Positions 1-12,648 of a stretch of DNA of 64,000 nucleotides are shown piece by piece. Each line of letters begins with the position of its first letter. Position 1 is the first letter of the stretch. The stretch spans positions 1,426,001 through 1,490,000 of the forward strand of contig OX419757.1 in assembly GCA_948567375.1 (NCBI GenBank), written 5' to 3'. The translations under genes were made by a program, and so were the position numbers. The DNA is from Lunularia cruciata. Lineage: Eukaryota; Streptophyta; Marchantiopsida; Lunulariales; Lunulariaceae. The notes below the pieces were generated by a model. It searched no databases. It was not told the DNA's origin and saw only the letters and a program-made list of their open reading frames with translations.

Positions 1-1200
1 CATGGGCTAGAATTCAAGGTTCATCTTGACTTCCACTACCAAATTGTTTGCCTTCGGCATTTGGGTGGATGCATCTACAAGTTGCTTCTTGCCTTCCACA
101 TATCTGATTGTCATGTTGAATTGTTGTCTCCACTTTGCCTGCCAAATCTATTGATAAGAAAGATATTTTTGTGTCTCAAGGTAGACTAAAGGTTTGTGGT
201 CAATCTTTACCACATATGCCTTCTCACCCAAATAGTGCTTCCAATGCTTGGCTACAAGGAAAATGGCCAGCTCTTCTTGTTTGATAATGTAATAGTTGCA
301 TTCTGCTTATAAAAACTTACAAAAAAATATGCAATTAGGTGCCATCCATCTTACCATTCTTGTTGTAAGATTGCTCCTATTGCTACACTTGATGCATCTA
401 TAGGTATCTTGATTGGACATTTTGGGTCATAACATTTCAAGATTGGTGCATGTAGTAATGCATCTTTTAACTCCTAAAAGGCCAATTCTTGTACAATTCT
501 CTATATCCACTTCTTCCCCTTGCCTAATAGTGCTATTAGAGGCTATGAAATCTTGGAGAAGTCCTTGACAAATCAACAATAAAACCCCATCAATCCCAAG
601 AAACTCTTGAGTGGAGTCTGATCTATTAGAACAATCCATTTTTTAATGAACTCTATTCAATCTATTAACACTTGACATCCTTTTGCACTTACTCTATGCC
701 CTAAGTAGTCTACTTTAGATTTTCCAAACTTGCACTTTGAAATTTTAGCATACAATTGATTCTATCATAGAATTTGGAGGACTTCTCATTGATGTTGCTT
801 GTGCTCTATCAACATCCTATTGTAGACTAAGATGTCATCAAGAAAAATGATAACTTATTTATCCAAGTATGGATGACATATGTCACTCATCAAACTAATG
901 AAAGTGGCTGGAGGGTCGGTGAAGCCAAATAGCATCACCAAGTACTCAAGTGACCATACCTTGTTTGAAAGGCTCTTTTGTATATGCCCTCTTCCGCAAT
1001 CTTGATTTGGTTGTAACAGCTCCGCAAATCAAGTTTGGTGGAATGCCTTGCCCCATTGAGTTGATCAAACAAGTCATCCATGCAAGGTAATGGATATTTT
1101 TTCTTCACCGTCTGTTGATTTAGTCCTTGAAAGTCAATGCATATGCTCATTATTCCATCCTTCTTCTACACAAACATACAAGAGCCCCATATGGTGATAT
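1..1200 (-). pseudogene. gypsy reverse transcriptase / RNase H remnant
   Basis: On the minus strand 1150-935 encodes a typical RT core: a CIDFQGLN-like motif, KKKYPLPCMDDL, then LDLRSCYNQIKI, the counterpart of LDL.SGYHQI. After a stop the frame continues with ATFISLMSD and a catalytic-like FLDDILVY near 835-860. It then runs into LGLMGFY and PLIALL (the RT connection) and an RNase H motif IDASSVAIGAILQQ near 330-375. Several in-frame stops interrupt it. In a live element this would copy RNA into DNA and degrade the RNA strand of the hybrid. It is truncated by the window start. Confidence 0.85.
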
Positions 1201-1768
1201 GTTGGGTTGGATAAATCCCTTCTACAACAAATCCTTGATTTGAGCCTTACACTCCTCCAACTCATGAGGTGATAGTTGTTATGGAGCCTAACAAGGAGGT
1301 GTCTTCCAAGGAAGTGTGTGAAGAAGGTGTCTCTCAAGGCCTTACAAGGAAGTATCTCAATTTTATGATCTACTCTCCTTTTTGGTGGTAAATATGTAGG
1401 TAATTCATCTGGAAAGACATCTTGGAACTCATTGACCACATCTTTCAATTTCTCAAGAATTTTCCAATATATTGGCCACTCTAGACTTCTCTTATTAAAC
1501 CCATGAAACATCTATCTATCTTACCAATAGGTGTGGTTCTTATGAGATACAAAGGCAGCTCTTGTCTTTGTGGTCTTCCTTTAACCCCAAAGATCTTCCA
1601 TTGACTAGTTTTCACTACTTTCTTTCTCCAATCCACGGTGGGGTTGTAGTGCTCCATCCACATCATACTTAAGATTGCACCATAACAAGCTAGTTGTATC
1701 ACTTGTCAATCAATTGCTTCAATCACTCCTATAGAGTGTATTACCTTTCTAGGTAATGACTCAATCCT

Positions 1769-1951
1769 CTATGTCTGACCATTAGGTAATTCTACTTTAT
1801 TCTTCTCTAGTTCCATCCCCAACCTTATTGCAATAGAGCAAGACAAGAAATTCTCTATTGCTCCAAGATCTATCAACACTCTCACCAAATTGCCTTCAAG
1901 CACTCCATTTATGACAATTAATTGTGTGTTTATCTTCCTCCATCTTTGCAC
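1769..1951 (-). pseudogene. gypsy aspartic protease remnant
   Basis: The 60-residue stretch reads LIVINGVLEGNLVRVLIDLGAIENFLS, which matches the plant gypsy protease pattern V.IDSGA..NFI. The catalytic Ser/Thr position of the D-[ST]-G-A triad is Leu here (DLGA), so the copy is probably dead. It lies between the gag zinc knuckle (2153-2194) and RT (below 1150), the order expected in gypsy elements. Confidence 0.7.
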
Positions 1952-1989
1952 ACTTGTCCTCTTCCTCCCTCCCCCCCTCCTTTCCCCCT

Positions 1990-3090
1990 CAGCTTCTACT
2001 CTACTTCACCAAGCCAGTAAGGCCATAAGGTACATTTACTAGCCATCTTTGTTTTCCGACATGGTTTCCATATCCTCCTCTTCAATTTGTCTCTCCATGT
2101 AGTTCAAAGGTTGCTTGTATGGAGACCAAGGGCCTCTAAGATGATGAGCATAACAGTTGATGGCTATGTGCACAATTGGGCCACAATTGTAACATCATTG
2201 TTGTTATGCTCAACCCACTTCTCCCCATGGGACTCCTTCTCTCCTTTCTTCAACCAGTGCCCATTCTCCTTGGAGAAGTCTTGCTTCTTGGTCTCAAAAC
2301 CAAATTTTGCCATATTCCATATGAATTGGTCCACCAAAATGGTGTGTCTCAGCCTAATAGTTTTGCATAAGTGTTATTGCTTCACCTCCTCCAAGCACCC
2401 CTACTATTCTATGAGTGCATGCAATGGCTTCAAAAATAGTACAAGGATTTTGCACCATTACCTCTTGGCAAATTTGCTCTCTAATCCTCTCTTGAAATTT
2501 TCAAGAGCTTTGGCTGGACTCATATTGGTTATCACAACCAATAGATCAAGAAATACCTCCATGTACTCTTGTATGTTATTCTTCTACTTCAACCCCTAGA
2601 GTATGATCTAGACGATTTGCACAAAATCCACAGATTGGAACTTCTTGAGTAGCCTTTTTTGCATGGTTTTCCAAGTGACTTCTCTTCCTTCTACCAGCAA
2701 AAGATCATTCCCAAGCATCATACCATGTGAGGGCTTTATCTATCAAGCACTCATACATAAACACACTTGTAGAATGATCAATGATCTCTGTTGTGAATAA
2801 TCAAAGGTCTTGATTCATTCTTGAAATCTAATTTTTCATTACTCCCATGGAATGCTATCCCTTGTAAGGCTCGATGTTGCATTTCTTTTTCATTTGTAGT
2901 AGCAATGTGGTTTTGTTATTGATTGGAATTGGTGTTATTGGCATGCATAACTCTTTAGGTACTTTGATCGTTGGTGTTGGTTGTTGAGATGGATCCCCTT
3001 CTTGCATTACTTGATTGTTCTTGAAAATACATATTTGATTTTGAAATTCCTCCTTGGCCATCTTGATTCCCCAAAACTCATTCAGCATCC
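1990..3090 (-). pseudogene. gypsy gag remnant with zinc knuckle
   Basis: The minus strand encodes a broken gag. At 2153-2194 it carries an intact CX2CX4HX4C knuckle (CYNCGPIVHIAINC), the usual nucleocapsid RNA-binding motif. The upstream part (about 2855-3088) is the probable gag N-terminal region, including a frame running NQICIFKNNQVMQEGD. The frame is interrupted several times. The apparent plus-strand reading frame at 2087-2599 is the antisense of this gag and is not listed. Confidence 0.6.
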
Positions 3091-3728
3091 TCTACATTCC
3101 TTGCAACAACTCCTGCAATTGCGGATCTATGATTCTTACACACAACCAATATTCAATTGCTACTTCTTACTTCAATAAAGAATTTGAATGATCACTTGAG
3201 AGAGAACATAAAATATGGGGACTACTATTGGGACCTTAGAGGCTATCACTCATTGATAATATCTCTCACCAAAATTATGGACTACAAATCTCTAAATATC
3301 ACTTTGGTCTAACCACATATTGGATTTCTACTTGCACGTTGAAAGGGTGAGGATTTGGTGCATTTGGATCCATAACATCATAAAAAAATGTAGATTATCA
3401 AATCCTACTTAATTTCATAGACCACCACAAGTAGAATCACCGGGTTTAGTGAATTCATCACTTTGTCGATAAATTTTGCTCCGAAGTGATAAACAAGAGA
3501 TACTCTTATTTGCTCATGTTGGATGTACATAATCTTGATGTGGAATGGATTTAAGAATGGGAAGCTAGGTACAAGAAATTGTCCTCTTGGTACCTCCATC
3601 CCATTTGCTCTCTAAAACACTTCCCAAGTCTAGCAATTGCACTATGCTTTCTCCCCTCAAATTACTCAGTTTCAATAGCTCATGTTCTTCCAAGAGGGGT
3701 GATCCACTTTCTTGGATTAAAGCACCTA

Positions 3729-4260
3729 CTTTGATACCATTGTAATACTCCAAGGACAAAAGAACTCTCCAAGAGAGATACAAGAGAGAAAACACAAGTT
3801 TCACACTCAATACTTTGATGTCCCAAAGGAGCACCTTCTCTTTAGTATATAGCAAAGAGGATCCTCTCAAAGGAAGCTCCACTCTTGGATCATTTACATG
3901 GATTGGTGACCTATCAGCAAGCTATATCCTTGGATTAGTTGTTTGGATGGGTGACATGTCAGTCTATCTTTAGGGAATCTTCTTATAGGGAGCTTGGAAT
4001 CACGTGGGTGAGGTACTATTGGAAAGCTCTTGATGGGAAAAATCACAGGGGGAGTGGGCAAGCCTTTTTTTTTCAAGGGGAAATATTTGTATTTTTTAGG
4101 CCCAATTAATCCATTTAGGCCTCCAAAATTGGCTCCAAATTTTTCAAGCTATTTTTGGCTTCTTCTCTTTTAGTAGAAGACTCTTTTGGCAACACCTCTA
4201 TCTAATCTACCTAGCCCATTGTACACATCCTTCTAGATATTACCAAGCCAATTTTTACTT
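3729..4260 (-). repeat. Primer binding site and probable 5' LTR of the minus-strand gypsy
   Basis: On the minus strand 3739-3729 reads TGGTATCAAAG, close to the tRNA-iMet-complementary PBS (TGGTATCAGAG) of many plant LTR elements. The plus-strand TG at 3741 would be the inner LTR end. The LTR should extend to larger coordinates, and gypsy pol sequence of the opposite orientation begins by about 4262. The outer LTR end is not resolved because no second copy is available. Confidence 0.5.
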
Positions 4261-4261
4261 C

Positions 4262-6068
4262 CAGATAATATATCTAGCTACTTGTACTACATAGTTGCAC
4301 CCTTGACTAGGCTATTGAAGAAATCCAAGGACTGTAGTTGGATGCAAGAAATGGCATTTCTAGCATTTGAAAACAACACTGGTGGAAGCTTCAATGATGA
4401 GGGCTCCAAATTGAGACCTCACATTTCATGTATATATGGATACTTCATAAATAGCCATATGAGTGGTTTTCAATAAGCAAGATGAGAGAAAAAAAGAAGT
4501 ACCCAATATATTATGCTAGTAGACAATTATCTATAACAGAGAAGAACTATACCACCACAAAATGGGAGGCACTCAAAATGGTGTATGCCTGTAAGAAGCT
4601 TTTTCACTACTTGTTTGGATATGAGTTTGTACTCCATATGGATCATTATGCCTTACAATACTTAGTAAAGAAGGCTAATTTATCCAAGAAAATTGCACAA
4701 TGGATTTTGTTGCTACAAGAATTCATGTATATAGTACAAGTGCAGAAAAGAGCTTTGCATGCAAATGTAGACTTCTTATCCATGTTGGACACTCATGAAT
4801 AGGATATGGAGATAGATGATTGGTTCTTGATGAGAAATTGTATCATCTAATGGCAACCTAAAGTACAAGATATAAAGAAAAATATCATTACTTGCATAAA
4901 AGTCAATTTCTTGAGGGACTAGCTCCAAAAAAAGGGCATTAATCCTTTGGAAAATAAGTATCAACTTAAATACAATGTTTTGTTTAAGATAGAGGAAGAA
5001 AAAGTGCTTTGTAGGTGCTTGGAAACATAAAAAGTAGGAGGCATAATTGAGTCCCTACACTCAGAAGCCACTATGCTATGAAAAACATGGTAAAGAAGAT
5101 TTTAACAATTAGATATTGGTGGCCAATAATGTATAAGGACATGCAAGCCTACATCAAGAGATGTGATGCTTGTCAATATATTGGGGAACCCACGGCTACC
5201 ACATAGTCGCCACTTAGACCCATCTTGCCATTGGATCTATTTGAGAAATGGGGTATTGATTTTGTAGGTCCTATCCCACCAATCATCTACTTTATGAGGA
5301 AATGTTACATTTTAGTCTGTATTGATTATGAAACAAAAATGGTAGAGGTTGAGGCAACCCGACAAGATGATGCAAAAATAGTTGGAGGATTTTCTTCCAT
5401 AATATCATCTCTTGGTATGGGCGCCCCTTGGAGCTAGTTAGTGACCAGTATACCCACTTCTTGAATTCCCTTGTGGAAGCATTAACAAAGTATTTTCAAA
5501 TTAAACATTGGAAGACAACTTCTTACAACCCCAAGGCAAATGTGTTAATAGGGAAGGTTAATGGGTTGCTCTATAAGATTTTAAACAAAGCAATAGTCAA
5601 CTATGCCTATAATTGGGATACCAAGTTACTTGTAACACTATGGGCATATCACATGATTGAAAAGGTCACTACAAATCCAATGCTATAGTTCTTAACATAT
5701 GGGTTGCATCTAATATTATCAGTTGAATTTGAAGCGCAGTCATATATGATGCTCTCTAAGGAGAGACTTTCAAAAGAGGGAAGCCAAGACCTTTAGGTGC
5801 ATCAGCTTATATGGTTGGAGGAGAATTAGGATGATGTGTTGTCAATCACCAAGGAAATACAAGCCTAGAGGAAGGCAAGGCATGATAAGAAGTTACATCT
5901 TGTTAGCATTAAAGAAGGGGATTTAATGTTGTTGTATGATAATCATAGAATATCCTTTCTTGGGAAGTTGCACTTAAGATGGATGAGACCATATCAAGTA
6001 ATGAAAAATTTTGACAATGGTTCCTTGCAACTAGTGGACTTGGAAGGGAATCTTTTTGCCACTTGAGT
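4262..6068 (+). pseudogene. Ty3/gypsy pol remnant: RT end, RNase H, integrase
   Basis: Three consecutive plus-strand blocks make up the 3' half of a gypsy pol. The first (4282-4476) reads IVAPLTRLLKK, the RT/RNase H linker. The second (4482-4802) is RNase H: PIYYASRQLS, EKNYTTTKWEALKMVYA, then HMDHYALQYLV. The third (about 5060-5690) is integrase, with a partial CDACQ zinc-binding motif near 5163-5178, KWGIDFVGPIPP, and WKTTSYNPKANVLIGKVNGLL, the counterpart of ..YHPQTNGQAE. In the last block the catalytic Glu region reads IGKVN, so the copy is dead. A weak C-terminal region follows to about 6065. Stops and shifts separate the blocks. Confidence 0.85.
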
Positions 6069-6157
6069 GAACGGATAGAGAATACACCATAATTAGACTA
6101 TTGATACTTCAATGTGAGAAAGCAACCCATTGTATGTTCATGGAGATGCTCACATTT

Positions 6158-6780
6158 GAGGGAGGGAGTATGTGGTACCCACATTTTTTAGTTTTTCTAG
6201 GTTAGGAGTAAAAGTAGGCAATTAGGACTAGGAAAGAAAGCACTTTCTCTAGAGATGCTAAGATTCTGATCCAAAGTGGAATGTTCAATTCAATCCAAAG
6301 AAACATACTTTGCTTCAAAAAGGTACTTCATACTTAGAAAATAGAAGGCAGACTTAATTGGAAGACATGTGTGCTTAAGCTCAAGGGATATGGATATGTA
6401 GAGTAATAGGAACTTTACCTCAAGGTGAACGAACCAGAGTTCTTTAATAAAAAAGCTACCTCAATCTATACAAAGTAAATGCAAGGTGCCATTCATGGGA
6501 AGGAAATGCATGCCATGCAATATTTGAAAGAGACTAGGCAAAAACATGAGGTTGGCGTGAATTCTTGACTGAAGAACAACCAAAGAAGGACTTGGGGTGA
6601 GAGGACTATAAAATTGGATAGGGGCAATGTATATTTTGCAGCACTGAGTTAGAGAAATTTGGATCTAGCAAGAAATTATAGAAGGGTCAAAAAGTGAGAA
6701 GCCAGATTCCTTTTTGCAAGAGCTTGTGAAGGCATGAGTTACATGATGCAAACGAAGAACCATACACAGTTGCCCGCCAT
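6158..6780 (+). repeat. Polypurine tract and probable 3' LTR of the plus-strand gypsy
   Basis: A purine run at 6158-6170 (GAGGGAGGGAGTA) lies directly after the pol remnant and is followed at 6171 by TGTGGTACCCACA. This is the PPT/LTR junction expected at the 3' end of an LTR element. A TATA-like ACTATAAAA lies near 6604. The outer LTR end is not visible, so 6780 is only a guess from where coding-like sequence resumes. Confidence 0.5.
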
Positions 6781-6941
6781 CTTGGTTAGAAACTTGGCTA
6801 TTTAGAGCTTAAATATGATAGCCCGATTTGAGGTCTTGACCAAATCACATAGTACCTTTTTAGCTTTGAAGTAGAACCTTAGTTTCCTAAGTTGATGACT
6901 AAAATTGCAGCCAGCAAGTGCAAGGATGGACCTGAGAAAGT

Positions 6942-9065
6942 GTGGAAGCAGAAGAATCTCACTTGATGGACATAAGACAATTGGAGACTCATTCACATGC
7001 AAGAGAACCCATAGGAAATACCTTCCATTGGAATTGTGATCCCTCCAAAGAAACAGCAAGATTGAAGGCATCTATTAGCCAACCATGGAAAAATAATAAT
7101 CACAAGGTCAAGACTTACATGGACCCAGTAAAACATAGCATCATTGGAGCAATGATGGCAATGATGAAACCAAAATGCACCACATATGTAAAGAAACAAC
7201 AAGTGGTATTCTTCTACATGATGTTTGGAAGTGCAAGTATGAATTGGGTGGCATGCTTCTACCAAAGGACAATGCACATAATAATGAAGTGATAGATGTA
7301 TTTACCACCCCATTACTTTGTGCCATTCAGCTCACCTTTACTTTAGGTTTAACTTGGTGACCGCCAAGGAATGTCAATAGTTGGTGTCTCATTTCCATCT
7401 CAATTGACATAGGAGTGTTGATCCTATTGAGTCGAGATACATCAAAGAGATGAAGGAGAATGATCAATACTTCATGAAGACAAGGTGGGAGAAGGAAACG
7501 ACAACTTCAATCCTAAAGATGAGGAAGAAGTCCCAACCAAAGGATGTTGCCTCATCCTTGAAGCAAAGGATGAAATGACAAGTGAATTCTCCTTGAGCGA
7601 CCAATGTAGTTGATCTATCTTCTAGTGCAAAGGAAGAGGAAGCCAAGTCCAATTTAGAATGCAAAGAGGATGAACTAACATTATGGACTCAAAATTCAAA
7701 GACAGAAAGGGAAGGTGACCCAAAGTACAAAGGGAGGTTGCAAAGGGAAAAGATGCACATTCAGATTTGGACTTTCATAAGGAAATTGGAAGAATAGAGA
7801 TGTAGACACTTCATGTATGGACTAACCCAAAGATGACCTAGAAGCAAAAGAAGTGGCAAAGGCCAGAGTATTTTTGCAATGTGCACAATGGTCACAATGA
7901 GGTTAAAGGATGATCCAAAGTAATCTAGGTGAAGAAGAAGTGTTGGACATTGTGGAACTTCATATCAAAGTATGATGAGAAGGACCCCAACCAAAGAAAC
8001 CAAAGAAGAAGAAAAGGAGGAGTCCATGTTTCAAGGGGTCAACTACCTATCAAGTGTAGTGTATCCATTGTTGGCATATTTTCAAGAGCAGCTCCATGAA
8101 TCCCAAGAGGAATATCTTGATGTGGCAAGGGAGCTACAATTTGTCTGGAAGATGAAAGGAGAGAGAAAAGAGCTGCAGACAACTCTAATGCAAGTATAAT
8201 ACAAAGCCAAAGTACTTTGGGTTGATGCCATGGTACAAAATTGGTTTTTGGAAGACTTGTAAGGAAGTGAAAATCAACACAAATAGTACCTCAACCACCA
8301 AATGGAGGAACTTCAAGATAAAAAGGAGGAATTGGTGACCATGATAGAGGAGCTAGCACACATGAACCAAGAACTCAATCAATAAGTAATAAGGCTTGAG
8401 CAACAAGCTAGCACACTATCCAAATTACAAGAGACAATGGATCACAAGGATCAGGAGTGGACCTTCGGCATGGGAAGGAGAGTGCATGAGAAACAAAGGC
8501 TTCTTCAACCAATACAACAGTCAGAGTTCATGTTGAAAAAATGGGAGGCATATATCTAGGACTTGGAGAGGAAACATGGTGAAGAGGTAAGGGTTCTTTG
8601 GGCTCAACTAGAAGCAAAATGACTTTGGATTATTGATCAAGCCCGACACAAAGGTTGGAAGTGGAAGGATTGGACTCCATAAAGATTCAAGGTGATGTTA
8701 AGTACAAATACTAGTGTTGAACTGCACAAGGCATATCTCGACAAACTGAAGTTGCAAGTGCAGAAGACTTAGTGCAAGTAGGCTCACAATGTAGACTTGA
8801 ATTGGTTGTTAATTAACCTTAGAAACCATGTAGATAGAAAGGTATGCAAGGTATTGGATAACCTCTACTTTAGATGAGACTTAGTAAAACCCAAAATAGA
8901 TAGTGTTGTTACTTTATTGACTAGCCCAGTAGGAACCCAAGCCAAGGTAATTGATAGATGGATGCAGATGGATTTGGAGGAGTTACCCAAAGTTATTGAG
9001 ATAGTTAGAGAGAGAGCAAGGGTTCAATCATTATAGTGGTGGTATAGATGGAAGAGGAAGAAGTA
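6942..9065 (+). pseudogene. Stop-riddled coiled-coil reading region, unrecognised
   Basis: Plus-strand frames across this stretch have coding-like composition but are broken by many stops, mostly TAG. The best block (7972-8199) is 75 residues with Lys/Glu-rich sequence. Downstream frames (about 8210-8690) read like a coiled coil: QMEELQDKKEELVTMIEEL, then QASTLSKLQETMDHKDQEW. I do not recognise a family. The position just after a gypsy 3' LTR suggests either an accessory ORF of another element or a host gene overrun by transposons. TAG-rich decay fits C-to-T change at CAG codons in methylated DNA, which is inference. Confidence 0.4.
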
Positions 9066-9485
9066 ATAGATATATATAGATGGATCCAAAGTGCATATAG
9101 CTATAGTGGTTACTCTGGATGTCAAAGCAAAAGTAGGAGAACCACTTGGATCCAATCCAAGTTAGTCGCAATCACAATAGTCTTGTGATTAGCATTAGTT
9201 TGTATCTACAACATTGGTGGAGGTAGTTGTGACAATTAGGTAGTTTTGGTAGCTTTTATAACTTCCAAGTGATTTGACTACTTAATGCAGACAGTTGAAA
9301 TGTTTTGTATTTAGTATGAGTAGAAGATGAATAAAGTGAAGTACTTCCATAGTAATCAATGCTTTCTAAATTTTGAGTTCAATTGAATGTGGTGGTTTAT
9401 GAGTGCTTAAAGAAATTTGGAGGCAAGTGAAAACATAATCAAATGTTGGATTCTGAAGCCTTAATTCACTTATGTGTGTTTGATC

Positions 9486-10175
9486 TGTGAATTGGCCTAT
9501 CTCTCACTCAGGATGAACCTTCAATGGCTATTATGGTAGCGCACTATGGACTAAGAAGGCAAAGAACCCCAAATCTATTATACTCCTCCAAGGCTAACAC
9601 TCCAAAACTCAAACCATTGCTCAATAGAGAACTCAATGAGAGAGAGATGGTTGCAAATGAAAGGATAATAAGTACCTCTTCACCCCTATTTTATATACTT
9701 ATGAGATAGTTATACACCAAAGTCACTAATTATTGGAGTAACTCAAGTTAGTAGGCTAAAAGTAAAATAAAGTCCAAAGTCTAAAGGAATATATATATAT
9801 ATATACTCATAAGAATATTCCCCTAAGCATATGGTATTATCTTGACCCAACCACTAAGTCAAGGATTTCTTCACATGGGCTATCCTTGGACTATAAAAGA
9901 ATCCAAAATAAATGGCTTATGGGTCCAAGAGTTCTCAACTATTTCCTCAAAGCCAAACACCTAGGAATAATACCAAGTCAATACACTAGAATCCAAAATA
10001 ATGGTGCTCATCTTTTGCAATTCTTCTAAAGTAAGGTCTCCTTTATCTTGGCTATGACTAACTTTAGCTAATCATGACTACTATAGAATCATCCTTTATC
10101 TTTATATAAGTAATATCTCTCAAGTACTTGTAATACCAAACTAAATATCACATATATGCACAAATTGGTGTTATA
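9486..10175 (-). repeat. Solo LTR of the 55-63 kb gypsy family, with GATC target duplication
   Basis: This 690-bp block is the reverse complement, with moderate divergence, of the 679-bp LTRs at 55284-55962 and 62410-63088. Shared landmarks on the plus strand are the start TGTGAATTGGCCTATCTCTC, the segment translating as MAIMVAH.GLRRQ, and the end TATGCACAAATTGGTGTTATA. GATC at 9482-9485 is repeated at 10176-10179, a 4-bp target duplication. No internal retrotransposon sequence is attached, so it is a solo LTR. It contains a short (AT)n run near 9788-9807. Confidence 0.92.
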
Positions 10176-10629
10176 GATCTTGAGTGAATCACTTTTGAAG
10201 CAATGCCTTGATAGATCTTTTGAGAATGGCAATGTTGTCAGTACTCAACATTTGTAGATAAGAACTTGATGTTGATGTGAATTTACTTCTATTTAGAACT
10301 TGTACTTTCTGGAGTGTGAAACTTCAAGAAGACAAGATTTTGTAATAAATAAGACATCTTTGTATTGAGTGAATCACCACAACCAAATTCAAGTGGAACA
10401 ATGTTGAAGAATTATGATTACTAGTGACAATGACATTACCATTACTACAAAAAATTGGATTGATGTTTGCTATACTCTTCTAGGTGTTTTTTCTACCAAA
10501 GAGGTTAAAGATGTGACCAAATAAACTATCCTGTTATTTTTACTTTGTATTCAACCATCCTTGACACGTATCTCTATGGGAAAAAATGATTTCTAACTTA
10601 TTATTGCAATTTTGTACTTTGTGTAGTAT

Positions 10630-12648
10630 CACACCTTATGATCTAAAGGTAGATCTACTAGCTCCCATGTGTGTTGATGGTAGAGAGTAGCAAGTTTAGT
10701 GCAACAACCCTTTTTCTTGTTATAGAGCCTCTCCCAAGGTGGCTAGTTTGTGCTCTTGCAAAAAATAAGTCAAATGCATGATATGTAACAAGAAAACCTT
10801 CATGCAAAAACATTTTAATAGGATGTTTCACCCATTGAGACAATCTTGGACCAAGTACTTGACTGTCACCTCCCCTTGCATTGCTTTTGATGTAGTGGGC
10901 ATATTCATTGAGATGACATCCTACATACAAGTATTGTGTATAAGAGCAAGTATGCACTAGAAGATAGGTCAATCATCCTCACCAATAACAAATCTATCAG
11001 GAAGGGATATAGTAGTAGAAGCACAACTTCTTGAACTAACTAATTGGAGTATAGACTGAATAACCTCTCTAGGTGCCCCAATAAATATAGAGGAAACAGT
11101 AGTGGAACTAATACTCTTTAGGCTAATAGTAGGTGGTATAGAAAACACATAGTGGGAGCAAACACAAACCAAGAGGCTAGCTCATCAAAGATAATATCCC
11201 TATTGACATAGAACTTGTTTGTTGTGGAACTATAACATGTATACCCTTTGGAATTAGGAGCATATCTAAGGAAAATGCATTTCTCAACCTTGGATCTAAC
11301 TTCTTACACTTTTCATCTAGAATGTATACATAAAAAATACATCCAAGGATCTTGAGGTAAGAATTTTCAAACTTACTGCCTGTAAATGCCTCCAAAGGTG
11401 TAAGAGTAAATTGTAGTTGTTGGTGATTGATTCATCAAATACATTGCACATGCACAACTTCAGCACAATAAACCTTGGCCATTTTCTTCTCATTAAGCAT
11501 AGTGCATGCTACCTCAGCTATGTGGAAATTCGTTTTCCTTGCAACCCCATTTTATTGCGGACTATAAATGCACACCTTGTATCTCAAGATACCTTACTAT
11601 CTCAACTATTGGTCAAATTCCAAAGGAAGGAACTCTCCTCTTCCATAAGATCTCAATTGAAAGACACTAAAACCAAATTACTTCTCCACTAGTCTTTGGA
11701 AAATCTAAAATGTTGAAAGGACATCTATATAAGTCTTGCTTTTCAGAAAGTAGATTCAGGTGTGGTGAGAGTAGTCATCAATAAAAGACACAAAATAGTG
11801 ACAACCACTTAAACTCAATTTAGAAGCCATCCATACATCAATATGCACCAATTAAAGAAGTTTGCTAGCACATCTACATTGGCTCTTTAAAGGGTTGTCT
11901 TGCCTACTTGCTAAATTGGCATGCTTCATATATGATAGAAGTATCAACTAGAACAAGTTTGGTCAACCCAATGACCCAACCAAAGGAGGGAAGACTCTTC
12001 AACCTTTAGAGGTTCATATGCCCAACTTATAGCAATATCAAGCACTACTAAACCACTATGTCCATAACTGACAGATTGCAAGTGAGGTACATAAGCATTA
12101 AGCTTAAACAATCTGCCATTCCTACTACCTTACCATCAACATCTTCAATAAAGCATCCATCTTTGCTGAAGCACAATTGCATGCCTTGCTCTACCAACTA
12201 TCCTATGGATGGCAAGGTTTTGGATTTGGTAGGCACATGGAGAACATTTTGCAATCCTTGGAGTGACAAATGTGCAATAGAGAGTTAAAGGTGACCTATA
12301 TTTTAGATTTAGAGCTTGGTGTCATCTTTTGTCACCATGTATTATGGTATCTCCACAAGCTAAAAAGTAGTGAACCACTCTTGATGTGGTGTTGCATAGG
12401 TAGTGGCACCCAAATCAATCATCCAATCAAATTCAAGTTGGAACATTGCACAACTCTGATGGATGACCACTAATAACTACTCTTGGTCTTTTGTGCAGGC
12501 ATAACTTTGTTGCTTGCATTGGTCATTTTGCTTTATGAAGTAGAATTTGGCAATGTACTCTTGTTGGTGATAGTAGTTACAAGAACCAAGAGTGCATTTT
12601 ATATTTTGTCCTTTAGTATTCTACATTTGCTATTATGGTGCTCCATGT
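10630..12648 (-). pseudogene. Outer Ty1/copia: zinc knuckle, protease, integrase and RT start (decayed)
   Basis: Read on the minus strand from 12648 down, this encodes a degenerate gag zinc knuckle and then the protease (WMIDLGATTYATPH, the counterpart of WIIDSGAT.HMT). The GAG-pre-integrase and integrase region follows, with LKILGCIFYVYILDEKCKKLDP and NSKGY near 11180-11400, the usual copia integrase C-terminal part. The start of RT, HTWELVDLPLDHK, lies near 10633-10672. Similarity stops there. Many stops break it. It is the downstream half of the copia whose gag lies at 22485-23253, separated from it by the inner copia insertion. Confidence 0.85.

Larger units (their letters stand above)
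1..3740 (-). mobile_element. Decayed Ty3/gypsy retrotransposon, 5' half of internal region (minus strand)
   Basis: Read on the minus strand from about 3.7 kb down to base 1, this holds the gag, protease, reverse transcriptase and the start of RNase H of a gypsy element, in that order. The window edge cuts it off inside RNase H. A primer-binding-like site lies at 3729-3739, followed at 3741 by a TG that would be the inner edge of its 5' LTR. Stops and frameshifts break every domain, so it is not functional. The order gag-PR-RT-RH and the RT motifs support gypsy rather than copia. The boundaries are inferred from domains and from the PBS, because no second LTR is in the window. Confidence 0.85.

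Noticed and set aside
2087-2599. 170-codon plus-strand reading frame
   Set aside because: It is the antisense of the minus-strand gypsy gag, whose zinc knuckle (2153-2194) reads correctly on the other strand.
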